Assembly (NCBI GenBank): GCA_029210585.1
Contig: JARGFP010000018.1
Coordinates: 1 to 64,000 of the forward strand
Source: Bacteroidales bacterium
Lineage (GTDB): Bacteria > Bacteroidota > Bacteroidia > Bacteroidales > GCA-2748055
Reading direction: 5' to 3'
Length of the DNA stretch: 64,000 nucleotides
The translations under genes were made by a program, and so were the position numbers. The notes below the pieces were generated by a model. It was given only the letters and a program-made list of their open reading frames with translations. It was not told where the DNA came from and did no database searches. Shown here one piece after another: positions 18,158 to 27,266 of this stretch (its first letter is position 1; every line of letters begins with the position of its first letter).

Positions 18158-18196
18158 AACGGTAAATAAAATGAGTTTACAAAAAAATCATTGTCA

Positions 18197-19105
18197 ATGC
18201 TGAGCATCGTACTGCCATCCTATTTCGAAGAAGCAAATGTGAAATACATTTACACACAAATCCTCGCAGCAGTGGATGACCGGGATGATTTGGAACTGAT
18301 CTACGTCGATGACGGTAGCCAGGATCAGACATTCGAAGAAGTAAGGGCCCTTGCAAAAAAAGATCCGCGGGTGCGGGGCATCCGGCTGTCGCGTAATTTT
18401 GGACAGCAGGCGGCAAATCTTGCCGGGCTGAATGAAGCGAAAGGCGATGAGATCGTGATGATGGATGCAGACGGACAGCATCCTCCCGCGCTCATTCCTG
18501 TCATGATCCGAAAGCTGTCTGAAGGATATGATATTGTCAATACAAAACGCACCGACATGGAGGGAGCGGGATTTTTCAGAAAAGTTTTTTCCAGGATTTT
18601 TTACCGGATCATCAATTTCTTGTCAGATGTGAATATCGATAATTCACAGGTTGATTTCAGAATATTCAACCGTGCAACCCTGAATGCATTCCTGGAATTC
18701 AACGAGCACAACCGATTCAACAGGGGTATCTTTACCTGGATGGGATTCAATCAGGCACAGATCGAATTCAGGGCAGGGCACAGGAACTCAGGACAGTCAA
18801 ATTATAATTTCAGAAAATTGACAAAGCTGGCCCTGGACGGTATCACATCCTTCTCCACCCGGCCCTTAAGATTATGTTTTTACCTCGGGTTGATCATCAT
18901 TTTCTCAGGAATGATATATGGTATTTATGCCATCCTGAACTACTTTTTCGGACACACAAATCCTGGGTGGACCTCACTGCTGATCACGATCCTGATCCTT
19001 GGAGGTGTACAGCTTTTCAGCCTGGGAATTATCGGCGAATACCTCGGAAGGATCTTTATCGAAACCAAGAAGAGGCCCCATTACCTTATCAGGGAAAGGG
19101 TGTGA
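18197..19105 (+). CDS. Family 2 glycosyltransferase, GtrB/ArnC-like
   Basis: Polyprenyl-phosphate sugar transferase-like protein: MLSIVLPSYFEEANV, LIYVDDGSQDQT, LSRNFGQQAANLAGL, the catalytic DADGQHPP, then two C-terminal membrane helices (about 225-285) with the LGIIGEYLGRIFIE motif of the GtrB group. Members load glucose or a similar sugar onto polyprenyl phosphate. The start is uncertain: ATG 18197 and TTG 18191 are in frame, while ATG 18171 is out of frame by one base across a run of seven A (18181-18187). It is convergent with the next gene. Confidence 0.88.
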   Translation: MLSIVLPSYFEEANVKYIYTQILAAVDDRDDLELIYVDDGSQDQTFEEVRALAKKDPRVRGIRLSRNFGQQAANLAGLNEAKGDEIVMMDADGQHPPALIPVMIRKLSEGYDIVNTKRTDMEGAGFFRKVFSRIFYRIINFLSDVNIDNSQVDFRIFNRATLNAFLEFNEHNRFNRGIFTWMGFNQAQIEFRAGHRNSGQSNYNFRKLTKLALDGITSFSTRPLRLCFYLGLIIIFSGMIYGIYAILNYFFGHTNPGWTSLLITILILGGVQLFSLGIIGEYLGRIFIETKKRPHYLIRERV

Positions 19106-19140
19106 GATCTAGACCAATAGCTATAGCTTTTTTAGTGCCC

Positions 19141-19213
19141 GGTTCAGCACTTGTTCCAGCACCTTTTCCGGTTTCAGTTCCAGCACCTGTTTCCAGTACC
19201 TGTTCCGGCACTT
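19141..19213. repeat. Degenerate 12-13-bp repeat between convergent genes
   Basis: Six head-to-tail variants of GTTCCAGCACCT begin at 19141, 19153, 19166, 19177, 19189 and 19202; the one at 19166 is the most diverged. The last touches the stop codon of the minus-strand gene ending at 19212. Confidence 0.6.
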
Positions 19214-20855
19214 AATCTAAAAGAACAAACTCCCTCGTGCTTCGGTCAATCTTAAATTCAGGAAGTTTCATGACAATATAATTATCTTCATTGTTGATAT
19301 AGATAGTATCCAGACGCTCCTGGAAGGTCGACTTTAGTTTTTCCGAGTCTGCATTAATTTTCCGCACAGTAAAATTGAAGACAGGATTCCTGTACCTGCC
19401 TTTGCCACCGTCATGGTACCAGTTTTCGTTTGTACTGTGATAAAAGGGGCGGAGCGCGTGACTGAATATGGTATATATTCTCACCTCTTTCCTGGAGAAC
19501 ATGGTCGTATATTTTGCATACCAGTAATCTCCAACCCCGTATTTCAATCCGTGTTCCTCTTTCAGTTCATCAATCACCCGGACTTTTTCCGGATAATAGT
19601 CGAAATAGTGCCTCATCCCATCTGAGAATTCCACAGTAGCGATTTTCACTCCAAAGAGTACCAGGAAAGTGAATGTTGTCACTGGAAGCAGGTATCGCAA
19701 CAGCCTGGCAGTATTATTTTCAGTCATCTTCCAGGTACCCAATACAAGTGGCAGCAACATGATCCCCATGAAAAATGCCATTACATTGAATCTGATGATG
19801 GATTCAGCAACAAATGCACCGTTAATAACAGGTATTAAAAGCGTGACAGGTAAATAGGAGGCAATAACGATGATGAGGTATTTTTGATAAAAATGCTGCT
19901 CCTGTGGTTCAGGTTTCAGGATCAATTTTCGGTGGTGGAACAGGTACACAAGCGCCAGTACAAGTGCAAAAATGAAAATGATCAGGATACCCCTTTCTGC
20001 ATGGTAGTTCCTGAAGATACGTAATATATAATCTACAAAGGTATTCCACGATACAGCCAGATTTTCAAAATTAAACATTTTAAAGCCGGTTCCGATAATA
20101 TAGATGTATCCGGAAACTTTTAAAAGCCTGAAGAATCCCAGTCCCAGTATCGTAGCAGCGATGATCACCGAGAGGGGCCGCAACAGGATTTTCCTGTGGA
20201 CATGATTCAACAACAGCAATACAAGGGGGAGCAGGCTGAAAACAAATTGAGAGATAAATAAACGGTCGTTGATTACACCCAGCAATGCAGAAAAAAACAG
20301 GAGGACAAGTACGGGTCCGGATTTTTTTCTCAGGTACAATAGCAACAGGTTCAGGCTCAGCAGGTACATGATGAAGGACCCCATGTGGTAAGATATACTG
20401 ATGAGCTGAAACGCAAGATGGAAGCGGTCTGTAAAGACCGGGACCAGGAGAAAAAGAAACATCATGAAATTGAATGTAGCAGCAAGCTGCAACCCGTTCT
20501 CCCTGTTCACCTGCCTGAATAACCACAGTACAAGGGCCAGGATCACCAGGTATTGAAAGATGCTGAACAGGAAATTGGCTGTAATGAAATTACCCGACAA
20601 GGCCATGAAAATGAAATAGAAAAACATATCGGGGAAGAAATTGGGTGCAGCATTCAGGTGCCACCCTTTGAACCCTGTGCCGTCCAGGAAAATATCCCTG
20701 AAGATCACCGGGTCATATAACATGTCGGAATTGAAATAGATGGAAGCAAAACCGGTATCTCCGATATCTGCAAAAATGATTAGCAAAAAACCGATGCTCA
20801 GTAGCCCCGATGCAACATACCAGATCCAGGCTGATTTTCTAAGAAGTGACAACAT
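19212..20855 (-). CDS. Uncharacterised polytopic membrane protein
   Basis: A 547-residue protein with around eleven hydrophobic segments and a soluble C-terminal part of about 150 residues (from KIATVEFSDGMRHYFDYYP). I do not recognise the family. The first external loop contains FNSDMLYDPVIFRDIF and GFKGWHLNAAPNFFPDMFFYF, acidic and aromatic, a layout also found in GT-C glycosyltransferases. It stands convergent to the GtrB-like gene, which would be a natural donor-making partner, as in the three-gene glucosylation systems (GtrA/GtrB/Gtr-specific). That link is inference from position only. Confidence 0.55.
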   Translation of the reverse strand: MLSLLRKSAWIWYVASGLLSIGFLLIIFADIGDTGFASIYFNSDMLYDPVIFRDIFLDGTGFKGWHLNAAPNFFPDMFFYFIFMALSGNFITANFLFSIFQYLVILALVLWLFRQVNRENGLQLAATFNFMMFLFLLVPVFTDRFHLAFQLISISYHMGSFIMYLLSLNLLLLYLRKKSGPVLVLLFFSALLGVINDRLFISQFVFSLLPLVLLLLNHVHRKILLRPLSVIIAATILGLGFFRLLKVSGYIYIIGTGFKMFNFENLAVSWNTFVDYILRIFRNYHAERGILIIFIFALVLALVYLFHHRKLILKPEPQEQHFYQKYLIIVIASYLPVTLLIPVINGAFVAESIIRFNVMAFFMGIMLLPLVLGTWKMTENNTARLLRYLLPVTTFTFLVLFGVKIATVEFSDGMRHYFDYYPEKVRVIDELKEEHGLKYGVGDYWYAKYTTMFSRKEVRIYTIFSHALRPFYHSTNENWYHDGGKGRYRNPVFNFTVRKINADSEKLKSTFQERLDTIYINNEDNYIVMKLPEFKIDRSTREFVLLD

Positions 20856-21024
20856 GCAGGGTTGAATTTACGTGAAAGATTGGTAATGTTTTCCTGCATC
20901 TAAAGTAGAGAAAACAACCCTGAATTACAATAATTAATTTGCACAGAATAGTATGCAGCTTGCGATACTGTCTCTGGCTTGATGCCCCACCCTTGCATGT
21001 GCGCTGCGAACGGCACGGAGTGCC

Positions 21025-22128
21025 TTACAGTTCCGATGCGATGTTTTTCATCAGTTCCTGCTTTTCGGCCGCATCATATTCCGTGGTGAGTTCCCTGAAC
21101 ACTTCAACCACAGTGGAGATCCGGTCGATCCTGGCACCATTGGTCCCTGTAAAGACAAAACCATCATCCAGGTTTCCCTTGTAGGCCTGCAGCAAGGCAT
21201 CGGCGATGCAGTACTCGGTTGTTTTCGGATCACATGATTTGATGCAGTGGTGTCGGCACACTTTGGGTCGCCTGTTTCCCTTTATTGCCTCATCAAGGAA
21301 TTTGTTGTAAATGGACCGTCCGGGCATCCCTACCGGGCTTTTGATGATCCGGATGTCCTCTTCCTTTGCATTGACAAATGCATTCTTGAATTCGGGCGAG
21401 GCATCGCATTCCTCGGTTGCCACGAAACGGGTACCCAGCTGAACGGCAGAAGCACCCTGCTGCATGATCCTGTAGATATCGTTACCGGTGTAGATGCCAC
21501 CGGCAGCGATTACCGGGACCTCTTTTTTGTACTTTTCCCATATGTCTTTGGCCACCTGCACGACCTCGGCAACAAGGTTTTCCAGTGTGTTGCTGATCTC
21601 TTCAAGTGCATTGGCCTTGAATCCCAGGTGTCCGCCTGCTTTGGGGCCCTCCACCACGAAGGCATCGGGCAGGTAATCGTAGTTTTGCTTCCATTTTGTA
21701 GCCAGGATATTCGCCGCGCGACCCGACGAAACGATGGGCACAAGCTTGGTTACGGAACCTTTCTGCAGGTATTTCGGGAGATCAAGTGGCAGACCGGCAC
21801 CCGAAAAGATGATATCGATGCCTTCCTCGATGGAGGTCTTCACCATCTCCGAAAAATCGGTAAGCACCGACATGATGTTCACACCCAGCACGCCGGAAGT
21901 AAGTTCCCGCGCTTTCCGGATCTCGTTTCTGACTGCTTCAATATTTTTTTTCTTGTAATTCCTTGTTTTGCTTTCGCCGGTCAGTCCGATGGCCACGGTC
22001 GAGATTGTACCGATCCCACCCATATTTGCCACAGCCGATGCCAGTCCGGACATTGATATGCCAACGCCCATGCCTCCCTGGATAATAGGAAGCCTTATCT
22101 CCAAATCCCCGATCTTAAATGTCTTCAC
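21025..22128 (-). CDS. Nitronate monooxygenase-like FMN enzyme
   Basis: TIM-barrel flavin enzyme of the 2-nitropropane dioxygenase/nitronate monooxygenase family, 367 residues. Markers: PIIQGGMGVGISMSGLASAVAN at the N-terminus, GGHLGFK, VIAAGGIYTG phosphate-binding motif, QLGTRFVATEECDA. A C-terminal segment has a Cys cluster (CRHHCIKSCDPKTTEYC) that could bind metal or form disulfides; such a cluster is seen in a subgroup of these enzymes. True substrates for bacterial members are often unclear, so the exact reaction is not assigned. It is a single gene, with no obvious partner. Confidence 0.85.
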   Translation of the reverse strand: MKTFKIGDLEIRLPIIQGGMGVGISMSGLASAVANMGGIGTISTVAIGLTGESKTRNYKKKNIEAVRNEIRKARELTSGVLGVNIMSVLTDFSEMVKTSIEEGIDIIFSGAGLPLDLPKYLQKGSVTKLVPIVSSGRAANILATKWKQNYDYLPDAFVVEGPKAGGHLGFKANALEEISNTLENLVAEVVQVAKDIWEKYKKEVPVIAAGGIYTGNDIYRIMQQGASAVQLGTRFVATEECDASPEFKNAFVNAKEEDIRIIKSPVGMPGRSIYNKFLDEAIKGNRRPKVCRHHCIKSCDPKTTEYCIADALLQAYKGNLDDGFVFTGTNGARIDRISTVVEVFRELTTEYDAAEKQELMKNIASEL

Positions 22129-22557
22129 GATAACCTCCGCGTTTAACCTGGATATTTCATGAGTGGCTCAATTTCAGTAACCCCATGCAATGTCCAGGAT
22201 TGTTTGTAACCAAGTTTCAATAAAACTTGCAGCGAAGTTACCTGCATTGGAATATGCAGGGCAAAGATTCATTCATTATGGGGCGAATAACAGGTTTTTG
22301 GGCCGGGCGGGGCGAAACCGCACTGCCCACAGGAGGGGGTGTTGCCACCGGTAGTGTCGGGCCTGGCTGTCCACAGGAGGATCAATAGAGGAATCTTTCC
22401 GGAAGAATTTGTTTCCGGATCCAGTAGTTAACAACGTAGTTTTACATCCGGTTACATGCAGGCGAAAAGCAGGAGGGACATCCGCCTCTTAGTGAATCAG
22501 TGATAACCAGGTGAACATACTTTCAGGAAACTACCAGGGGCTCATACCACCAGGAAA
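22129..22557. other. Intergenic region without recognised gene
   Basis: 429 bp between two minus-strand genes. It contains an inverted repeat CCTGCAT/ATGCAGG (22241-22247 and 22254-22260), and a repeated CAGGAAACTACC at 22526 and 22551, the second reaching into the stop of the response-regulator gene. No RNA gene or clear promoter was seen. Confidence 0.4.
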
Positions 22558-23724
22558 CTACCTGGAGATCGGCATGGCAAAGGCCTTCACATCCTTCCCT
22601 TCGATCTTTTTGTCGCAGAGGATCACCAGCCGTTCCAGCACGTTCCTGAACTCCCGGATGTTCCCGGTCCAGTTGATCTTCCTGAATTCCCCGATCGCAT
22701 CTTCGGTGATCTCTTTCGGTGGAATACCGTATTCGCCGCAGATCTGCTTGTTGAAGTGTTCGGCCAGCGCCGGGATATCTTCGAGCCGTTCGTTCAGCGC
22801 CGGGACGTGGATCAGGATCACGCTCAGCCGGTGGTAGAGGTCCTCGCGGAAATGATTCGCCGCGATCTCTTCCTTCATGTTCTTGTTGGTGGCCGCGAGC
22901 ACCCGCACATTCACATTGATGTCCTTATCGCTGCCCACCCGGTTGATCTTGTTCTCCTGCAGCACACGCAGCACCTTGGCCTGGGCCGAAAGACTCATGT
23001 CACCGATCTCGTCCAGGAAAATGGTGCCGCCGTCGGCCTGTTCAAATTTTCCCTTCCGCTGCTTGATCGCTGAGGTGAACGCGCCTTTTTCATGTCCGAA
23101 CAGCTCGCTCTCGATCAGCTCAGAGGGAATGGCGGCGCAGTTGACTTCAACGAACGGACCCCCGGCCCGGTTGCTCTTATCATGCAGCCAGCGGGCCACC
23201 AGCTCTTTGCCGGTGCCGTTCGGACCGGTGATCAGCACGCGGGCATCGGTAGGGGCCACACGCTCAATCATGTCCTTCACTTGCTGGATGGGTGGAGAAT
23301 CTCCCACCATCTCATAGGCACGACTCACTTTCTTCTTCAGCACTTTGTTCTCTGATGCCAGGGAGGTTTTATCCAGCGCGTTTCTCACGGTGATCAGCAA
23401 CCGGTTCAGGTCCAGTGGCTTCTCGATGAAATCATACGCCCCCTTCTTGATGGCCTCCACGGCATTTTCCACGTTGCCATGTCCGGAGATCATGATCACC
23501 TGCGCATCCTTACCGGTATCAAAGAGTTTCTCCAGCACCTCGATGCCATCCATTTCCGGCATCTTGATATCGCACAGTACGATATCAAAATTGTCTGCTG
23601 AAAATTTCTCCAGCCCCTCCGGTCCGTTCTCTGCCAGTTCCACTTCGAACTTTTCATATTCGAGGATCTCCAGGAGGGCATTCCGGATACTTCTTTCGTC
23701 GTCGATAACCAGTATTTTTGACAT
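22558..23724 (-). CDS. NtrC-like response regulator lacking the DNA-binding domain
   Basis: Receiver domain (1-120) with phospho-acceptor Asp52, acidic Asp8/Asp9 and Lys102, followed by a sigma-54-interaction AAA+ domain (about 138-385): Walker A GPNGTGK (167-173), Walker B IFLDEIGD (Asp238, Glu239), and the sensor/arginine region NWTGNIREFRNVLERLV. The sigma-54-contacting loop, normally GAFTGA, is GAFTSA (214-219). The protein stops at 388 residues, right after the AAA+ domain, where family members usually add a Fis-type HTH of about 60 residues. No HTH is encoded after the stop in any frame I checked. It may act without sequence-specific DNA binding. Confidence 0.9.
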   Translation of the reverse strand: MSKILVIDDERSIRNALLEILEYEKFEVELAENGPEGLEKFSADNFDIVLCDIKMPEMDGIEVLEKLFDTGKDAQVIMISGHGNVENAVEAIKKGAYDFIEKPLDLNRLLITVRNALDKTSLASENKVLKKKVSRAYEMVGDSPPIQQVKDMIERVAPTDARVLITGPNGTGKELVARWLHDKSNRAGGPFVEVNCAAIPSELIESELFGHEKGAFTSAIKQRKGKFEQADGGTIFLDEIGDMSLSAQAKVLRVLQENKINRVGSDKDINVNVRVLAATNKNMKEEIAANHFREDLYHRLSVILIHVPALNERLEDIPALAEHFNKQICGEYGIPPKEITEDAIGEFRKINWTGNIREFRNVLERLVILCDKKIEGKDVKAFAMPISR

Positions 23725-23895
23725 GCTATTTTTTTTGCTTGCATGAAAGCGCCAATAGCTGCGTTATGCTCGTCTGAAAACTCGTCATTTACAACCAGTA
23801 AAATCCTTATTTTCAGACTTCTCAGGCCTTGCTCCTGACGCTTTCTTATCAAGCAAGACCAGGAAAAAAACTTAAATACTGACACTTTTCAGGGA

Positions 23896-24876
23896 TCAGC
23901 AAGTGTTTTTACCAGCTACCAGCCTGGCCATCACGCCTTCTTTCAGGGCATAGCGCGACTGTGTGATGGATTCCAGCTGACAGCTGTGGTAGACAAAATT
24001 AATAAAAATTGTGGCGGGAACGATCATTTCCACGCGAACAGGTTCCATCCCGGGCATGTTAAGCCGTTCTTCCGCGGTGGAATGCAGCAGTGCCTGGTGG
24101 ATCTCACGGTAGAATTCCGGGGCGATCTGCACCGATGAGGCTCCTTCGGCGCCGATCCCGAAACGGTGTGCTGCCATATGCACAGATGAAACATTTCCTG
24201 TACCGATCCCGAACCGGTATGCTGCCATGGCTGCCAGGGTGTCGAAGGTTCCGGAGGCACCCACCAGCATGGTGGGGCGGTAGCGGTCCACCTCATCCAT
24301 CAGCGGTTTCAGCGCATGTGCATAATATGTCTCGATATTGGAGATTTCGTGGGGTGTGATCGGATCAGAGATGCGGAACATCTCGATGATCCGTGCCATG
24401 CCAAGTTCAAAACTGCGCTTCCAGCGGATCCCGCCGGTGTTGCAGATGATGAATTCGTTGCTTCCGCCCCCGATATCGAGGATCATCGCGGTTGCATCTC
24501 CAAAGTCCACCGATTCCCGGATGCCTCCATAAATCAGGGCGGCCTCCTCCTCGCCGTCGATGATGTGGGTCCTGAAACCGAAACGTTTTTCGATCATCGC
24601 TGCGAACTCCCTGCCGTTGTCTGCATTTCGCATGGCGGAAGTAGCATAGGCGTGGATCTCCCCGGCGTCGTACTTCCTGATGGTCTGCATATGCGCCCCG
24701 ATGGCCGCGAAACCGCGCTCCATCGCTTCGGGGGTAATCGTGCGTTTGTTGATGCCCCCCTTCCCGAGCTTCACCGGTTGCTTGCCGTCGTAAAGTACCC
24801 TGAAACCGGAACCTGTTTGCTCTGCGATAAGGAGGTTAAAGGTATTGGTTCCGAAATCGAGGATAGCAACAGGCAT
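23896..24876 (-). CDS. ppx: Ppx/GppA-family exopolyphosphatase
   Basis: Actin-fold phosphatase acting on polyphosphate and/or pppGpp. Motifs: DFGTNTFNLLIAE (phosphate 1), YATSAMRNADNG, EEEAALIYGG, LDIGGGSNEFI (phosphate 2) and LVGASGTFDTLAAMAAYRFG. It has the short two-domain form (326 residues). Inside it, a 17-residue segment is repeated back to back (MAAYRFGIGTGNVSSVH then MAAHRFGIGAEGASSVQ), from DNA at 24127-24228. The ABC permease gene ends 2 bp before its start, so all three genes to 27190 can share a transcript. Confidence 0.88.
   Translation of the reverse strand: MPVAILDFGTNTFNLLIAEQTGSGFRVLYDGKQPVKLGKGGINKRTITPEAMERGFAAIGAHMQTIRKYDAGEIHAYATSAMRNADNGREFAAMIEKRFGFRTHIIDGEEEAALIYGGIRESVDFGDATAMILDIGGGSNEFIICNTGGIRWKRSFELGMARIIEMFRISDPITPHEISNIETYYAHALKPLMDEVDRYRPTMLVGASGTFDTLAAMAAYRFGIGTGNVSSVHMAAHRFGIGAEGASSVQIAPEFYREIHQALLHSTAEERLNMPGMEPVRVEMIVPATIFINFVYHSCQLESITQSRYALKEGVMARLVAGKNTC
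24127..24228 (-). repeat. In-frame 51-bp tandem duplication inside ppx
   Basis: Units 24178-24228 and 24127-24177 encode 17 residues each; 11 of 17 residues are identical. It extends the protein without breaking the frame. Confidence 0.85.
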
Positions 24877-24878
24877 GA

Positions 24879-26252
24879 TCAGTTCTTATAATTGAGCCAC
24901 TTCCAGAGTTCCTTGTAGTTGACCTTTTTACCGTACATCAGGATCCCGGTGCGGTAGATTTTTCCGGCCACCCATACGGTACCGAGGATGGTCAGGATCA
25001 GCAGTCCGCCCGAAAGCAATATCTCCCAGAGCGGCACTTCAAACGGCATGCGCACCATCATCAGTATGGGGGAGGTCAGCGGGAATATACTGAACCAGAA
25101 AGCCAGTGGTCCGTCGGGATTTTGCATCACGTTGGCCATGAGAATGATCCCCAGTATCAGCGGCAACGTGATCGGCAACATGAACTGCTGCGTTTCCGTT
25201 TCATTGTCCACCGCCGATCCGACCACTGCAAACAGTGAGCTGTACAGCATGTAACCGAACAGGAAGAAGAAAAGGAAGGCGATAATGATCTTACCCGGTT
25301 CAACGGATTCGAAGGCCCCGAAAATATCTGCCATGAAAGCTTCTCCCTCTGAAAAGTCTTCCACAGCACCCTGCACGTTTTTGTCCTGGCTGAACAGTTC
25401 ATTGCCGGACACCTGCTCCATGGGCGCCTGTTGCTGGAGTGTTGTTCCGAATACCGTGGACGCACCCACCACGAGCACTCCGGTAAATACCACCCAGATC
25501 ATGAACTGGGTGAGTCCCACCAGTCCGACGCCAATGATTTTGCCCATCATGAGCTGGAACGGACGTACGGAGCTGACGATCACCTCCACGATGCGGCTGG
25601 TCTTTTCTTCAATGACCCCCCGCATCACCATGGAACCGTAAAGGAAGATGAACATGTAGATCAGTAAACCGGACACGTACCCGATCCCCATCACCAGCCC
25701 GGTGCTGCTTTTCTTCGCTTCACCGTCGCGGGTCCACTTGATACTGGAAACCTTGATGTCGGTCGCAACTTCTGCCAGTATCTGGTCCAGGTTTTCTATG
25801 TCGTGGGCCACCAGCTTCATGTTCTCCAGTTGTTGTTCCATAGCGTTGCTGATGTGCGAGGAAACATCCAGGCTGGGTTGCTTGTCGGAGTAAAGCAACG
25901 CCCGTTCAGAAGTGATCACGTTCTCCGGGATGAACAGCACGGCATAATATCCTGTGCTGGCAAAATTTTCCTGAAGCGATTCAAGTTCCACGTCCTCCAG
26001 TGTAATGAACTTGAGGTATTCGGTCTCCGGAATGGTGCTTTCTGCTTTTCCCGTGTTGTAGGAGGTGAGGATCATCGACTCGTCGATCACGGCGATCTGT
26101 TTGATCTCTTTGTCTTCCATGTTGGCCAGGAGGGCAGGAAGGACAAGCAAGGCTGCAAAAAGCAGCGGCCCGACAATCGACATGATAATAAAGGACTTTT
26201 TCCTTACCCTTGTAAGGTATTCCCGCTGCACGATAAGACTGATCTTGCTCAT
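24879..26252 (-). CDS. ABC-2 type exporter permease (NatB-like)
   Basis: Membrane subunit of an ABC-2 transporter, 457 residues. One hydrophobic helix near the N-terminus (about 20-45, after a basic REYLTRVRKKSF segment), a periplasmic domain of about 130 residues, then five or six helices with the GLLIYMFIFLYGSMVMRGVIEEKTSRIVEVIVSSVRPFQLMMGK block that is diagnostic of this family. NatB-type proteins have been linked to sodium export in Bacillus, but many homologues have unknown cargo. It overlaps the ATPase gene by four bases (ATGA), a sign of coupled translation. Confidence 0.9.
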   Translation of the reverse strand: MSKISLIVQREYLTRVRKKSFIIMSIVGPLLFAALLVLPALLANMEDKEIKQIAVIDESMILTSYNTGKAESTIPETEYLKFITLEDVELESLQENFASTGYYAVLFIPENVITSERALLYSDKQPSLDVSSHISNAMEQQLENMKLVAHDIENLDQILAEVATDIKVSSIKWTRDGEAKKSSTGLVMGIGYVSGLLIYMFIFLYGSMVMRGVIEEKTSRIVEVIVSSVRPFQLMMGKIIGVGLVGLTQFMIWVVFTGVLVVGASTVFGTTLQQQAPMEQVSGNELFSQDKNVQGAVEDFSEGEAFMADIFGAFESVEPGKIIIAFLFFFLFGYMLYSSLFAVVGSAVDNETETQQFMLPITLPLILGIILMANVMQNPDGPLAFWFSIFPLTSPILMMVRMPFEVPLWEILLSGGLLILTILGTVWVAGKIYRTGILMYGKKVNYKELWKWLNYKN

Positions 26253-27190
26253 GATTTCTGTGTGTTTTTGCCTGAAGCAGATTCAACCACCTGGATAAAT
26301 ATATCGTTCATGCTTGGCAGCACTTCGTTGTAGGAATGGATTTCGGTATGTTGCAACAGTTCGGCGATGAGCTCATTGGAAGTTGCGCCACCGGGCAGCT
26401 TGATGCGTGCCTCTTTCCCAATCCCGTTTTCTTTGATCTCCAGGATCTCGAAGCGCTTGTTCAGACCGGAGCGGATCTTTTCAGGATCGCCTTCGAAACC
26501 GATGCTGATGATATCTGAGCTGAATTTGTTCCTGACCTGGCTGACTTCCCCCTCGAGGAGTGTCTCGGCGTTGTTGATCAGGCAGATATGGTCGCACAGC
26601 TCCTCCACGGAAGACATGTTGTGCGTGGAAAAGATAATCGTGGCTCGGTTTTCCCGCAGTTCCAGGATCTCGTTTTTGAGGAGGTTGACGTTGATCGGGT
26701 CGAACCCGCTGAAGGGCTCGTCGAAGATCAGCAATTCGGGTTCGTGCAACACGGTGGTGATGAACTGCACCTTTTGCTGCATCCCCTTGGAAAGTTCTTC
26801 CACCTTCCGGTTCCACCAGCTGCCGATCTCGAATTTGTCGAACCAGTATTTGAGCCGCTTTTTTGCCTCGGCGTTGGAGAGCCCCTTCAGGCGGGCCAGG
26901 TACAATGCCTGTTCGCCCACCTTCATTTTTTTATAGAGACCCCGCTCTTCGGGGAGGTAGCCAATGCGGAAAATATCATCCCGCTGCAGTGGTTTTCCGT
27001 CAAACGACACCGAACCGGTATCCGGCGCAGTGATCTGGTTGATGATGCGGATCAGGGTCGTTTTTCCTGCACCGTTGGGTCCCAGGAGGCCGAAGATACT
27101 TCCTTTCGGGACCCTTATCGACACTTTGTTCAGCGCCCTGTGTCCCTGGAAGTCCTTGACGACATCCGTGGTGGTCAGCATGTGTTCCAT
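26249..27190 (-). CDS. ABC transporter ATPase (NatA-like)
   Basis: ATP-binding subunit for the permease encoded just downstream. Walker A GPNGAGKTT, Q-loop region YLPEERGLYKKM, signature ELSKGMQQKVQ, Walker B LLIFDEPFSGFDP and switch His (IFSTHNM) are all intact. The EERGLYKKM insert and the extra C-terminal domain of about 90 residues (from LLEGEVSQVRNKF) are usual for the NatA/DUF4162 group. The start at 27190 (MEHMLTTTDVV) is kept; an ATG three codons in is equally possible. Confidence 0.92.
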   Translation of the reverse strand: MEHMLTTTDVVKDFQGHRALNKVSIRVPKGSIFGLLGPNGAGKTTLIRIINQITAPDTGSVSFDGKPLQRDDIFRIGYLPEERGLYKKMKVGEQALYLARLKGLSNAEAKKRLKYWFDKFEIGSWWNRKVEELSKGMQQKVQFITTVLHEPELLIFDEPFSGFDPINVNLLKNEILELRENRATIIFSTHNMSSVEELCDHICLINNAETLLEGEVSQVRNKFSSDIISIGFEGDPEKIRSGLNKRFEILEIKENGIGKEARIKLPGGATSNELIAELLQHTEIHSYNEVLPSMNDIFIQVVESASGKNTQKS

Positions 27191-27266
27191 TGTTAGTAAT
27201 TCGAGGGTTACCTGTTACTGTTTATAAATTACCTGAGCAAATTTAATGTAACTGTTCAAACAAGCA

